From assembly GCA_003520105.1 (NCBI GenBank), contig DOVL01000239.1, forward strand, positions 1 through 6,699: 6,699 nucleotides of DNA, given 5' to 3'. Source of the stretch: Lachnospiraceae bacterium. Its GTDB lineage: Bacteria; Bacillota; Clostridia; Lachnospirales; Lachnospiraceae. Shown piece by piece: positions 6,611 to 6,699 of the stretch. Within the stretch, counting starts at the first letter, position 1; each line of letters starts with the position of its first letter. The position numbers and the translations under genes were made by a program. The notes under the pieces were generated by a model that did no database searches, was not told where the DNA came from, and saw only the letters and a program-made list of their open reading frames with translations.

Positions 6611-6616
6611 ATTATA
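6611..6616 (-). promoter_or_regulatory. Candidate -10 box for licD
   Basis: Minus-strand TATAAT lies 39 nt before the licD start, in an AT-rich stretch (about 6590-6635). This would give a leader of roughly 30 nt. I see no convincing -35 box 16-18 nt further upstream, so the promoter is tentative. The same AT-rich core also reads TATAAT on the plus strand (6613-6618), but no rightward gene can be assigned after it. Confidence 0.4.
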
Positions 6617-6699
6617 ATGATTGATTTGATGTTGTTGTTTCCGGTGGCAGATTATTGTGCGAATCGGCGGGATCAGTTCTTCTGCTCGGAAACGTGGTC

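Noticed and set aside
6629..6699. ATG at 6629 on the plus strand, open to the window end, as the start of a rightward gene.
   Set aside because: There is no ribosome binding site and no recognisable sequence in the 23 visible codons.
6673..6699. Minus-strand frame ending in TGA at 6673-6675 as the C-terminus of a gene upstream of licD.
   Set aside because: Only eight codons are visible. The rise in GC to the right of about 6640 hints at coding sequence, but frame and strand cannot be decided.
1..6699. tRNA or rRNA genes, CRISPR arrays, insertion sequences or transposase fragments.
   Set aside because: I saw no cloverleaf, no regularly spaced repeats, no terminal inverted repeats and no transposase motif.

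Overview
The window looks like a glycan (capsule, exopolysaccharide or teichoic-acid-like) biosynthesis locus of a low-to-moderate GC Firmicute. I favour a clostridial gut or rumen lineage such as Lachnospiraceae. The reasons are strong purine-rich Shine-Dalgarno sites (AAAGGAG, GAGGTGATC), frequent AGA arginine and ATA isoleucine codons, and the mix of protein families. This taxonomic guess comes from style, not from a marker gene.

Layout, left to right. (1) Positions 1-894 (+) hold the 3' part of a phosphonopyruvate decarboxylase, a thiamine-diphosphate enzyme of phosphonate biosynthesis, cut by the window edge. (2) 976-2067 (+) is a Gtf3/galactofuranosyltransferase-like glycosyltransferase. 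(3) 2164-3339 (+) is an ATP-grasp ligase. (4) 3357-4910 (+) is a BCCT-family betaine/choline/carnitine-type transporter, started from TTG. (5) 4938-5651 (+) is an IspD/TarI-like cytidylyltransferase. A good intrinsic terminator follows at 5696-5733. (6) 5732-6571 (-) is a LicD-family phosphotransferase converging on that terminator, with its own candidate promoter to its right. The last 128 bases hold that promoter region and no gene I can assign.

The ATP-grasp, BCCT and cytidylyltransferase genes are separated by only 17 and 27 nt. They are preceded by a sigma-A-type promoter at 2089-2118 and followed by the terminator, so they probably form a transcription unit that lies wholly inside the window. 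Read-through from the upstream genes is also possible.

Working hypothesis (inference): the locus makes a glycan carrying a small zwitterionic headgroup. The decarboxylase gives phosphonoacetaldehyde, the precursor of 2-aminoethylphosphonate (AEP). The cytidylyltransferase would make a CDP- or CMP-activated donor. LicD would transfer the phospho- or phosphono-headgroup to a sugar, and the glycosyltransferase would build the backbone. The BCCT transporter suggests uptake of a quaternary amine such as choline or betaine, and the ATP-grasp enzyme suggests an amide-forming step. The pairing of phosphonate genes with a BCCT transporter, an ATP-grasp ligase and a LicD protein is the most unusual aspect. 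Whether the headgroup is AEP, phosphocholine or something else cannot be settled from this window.
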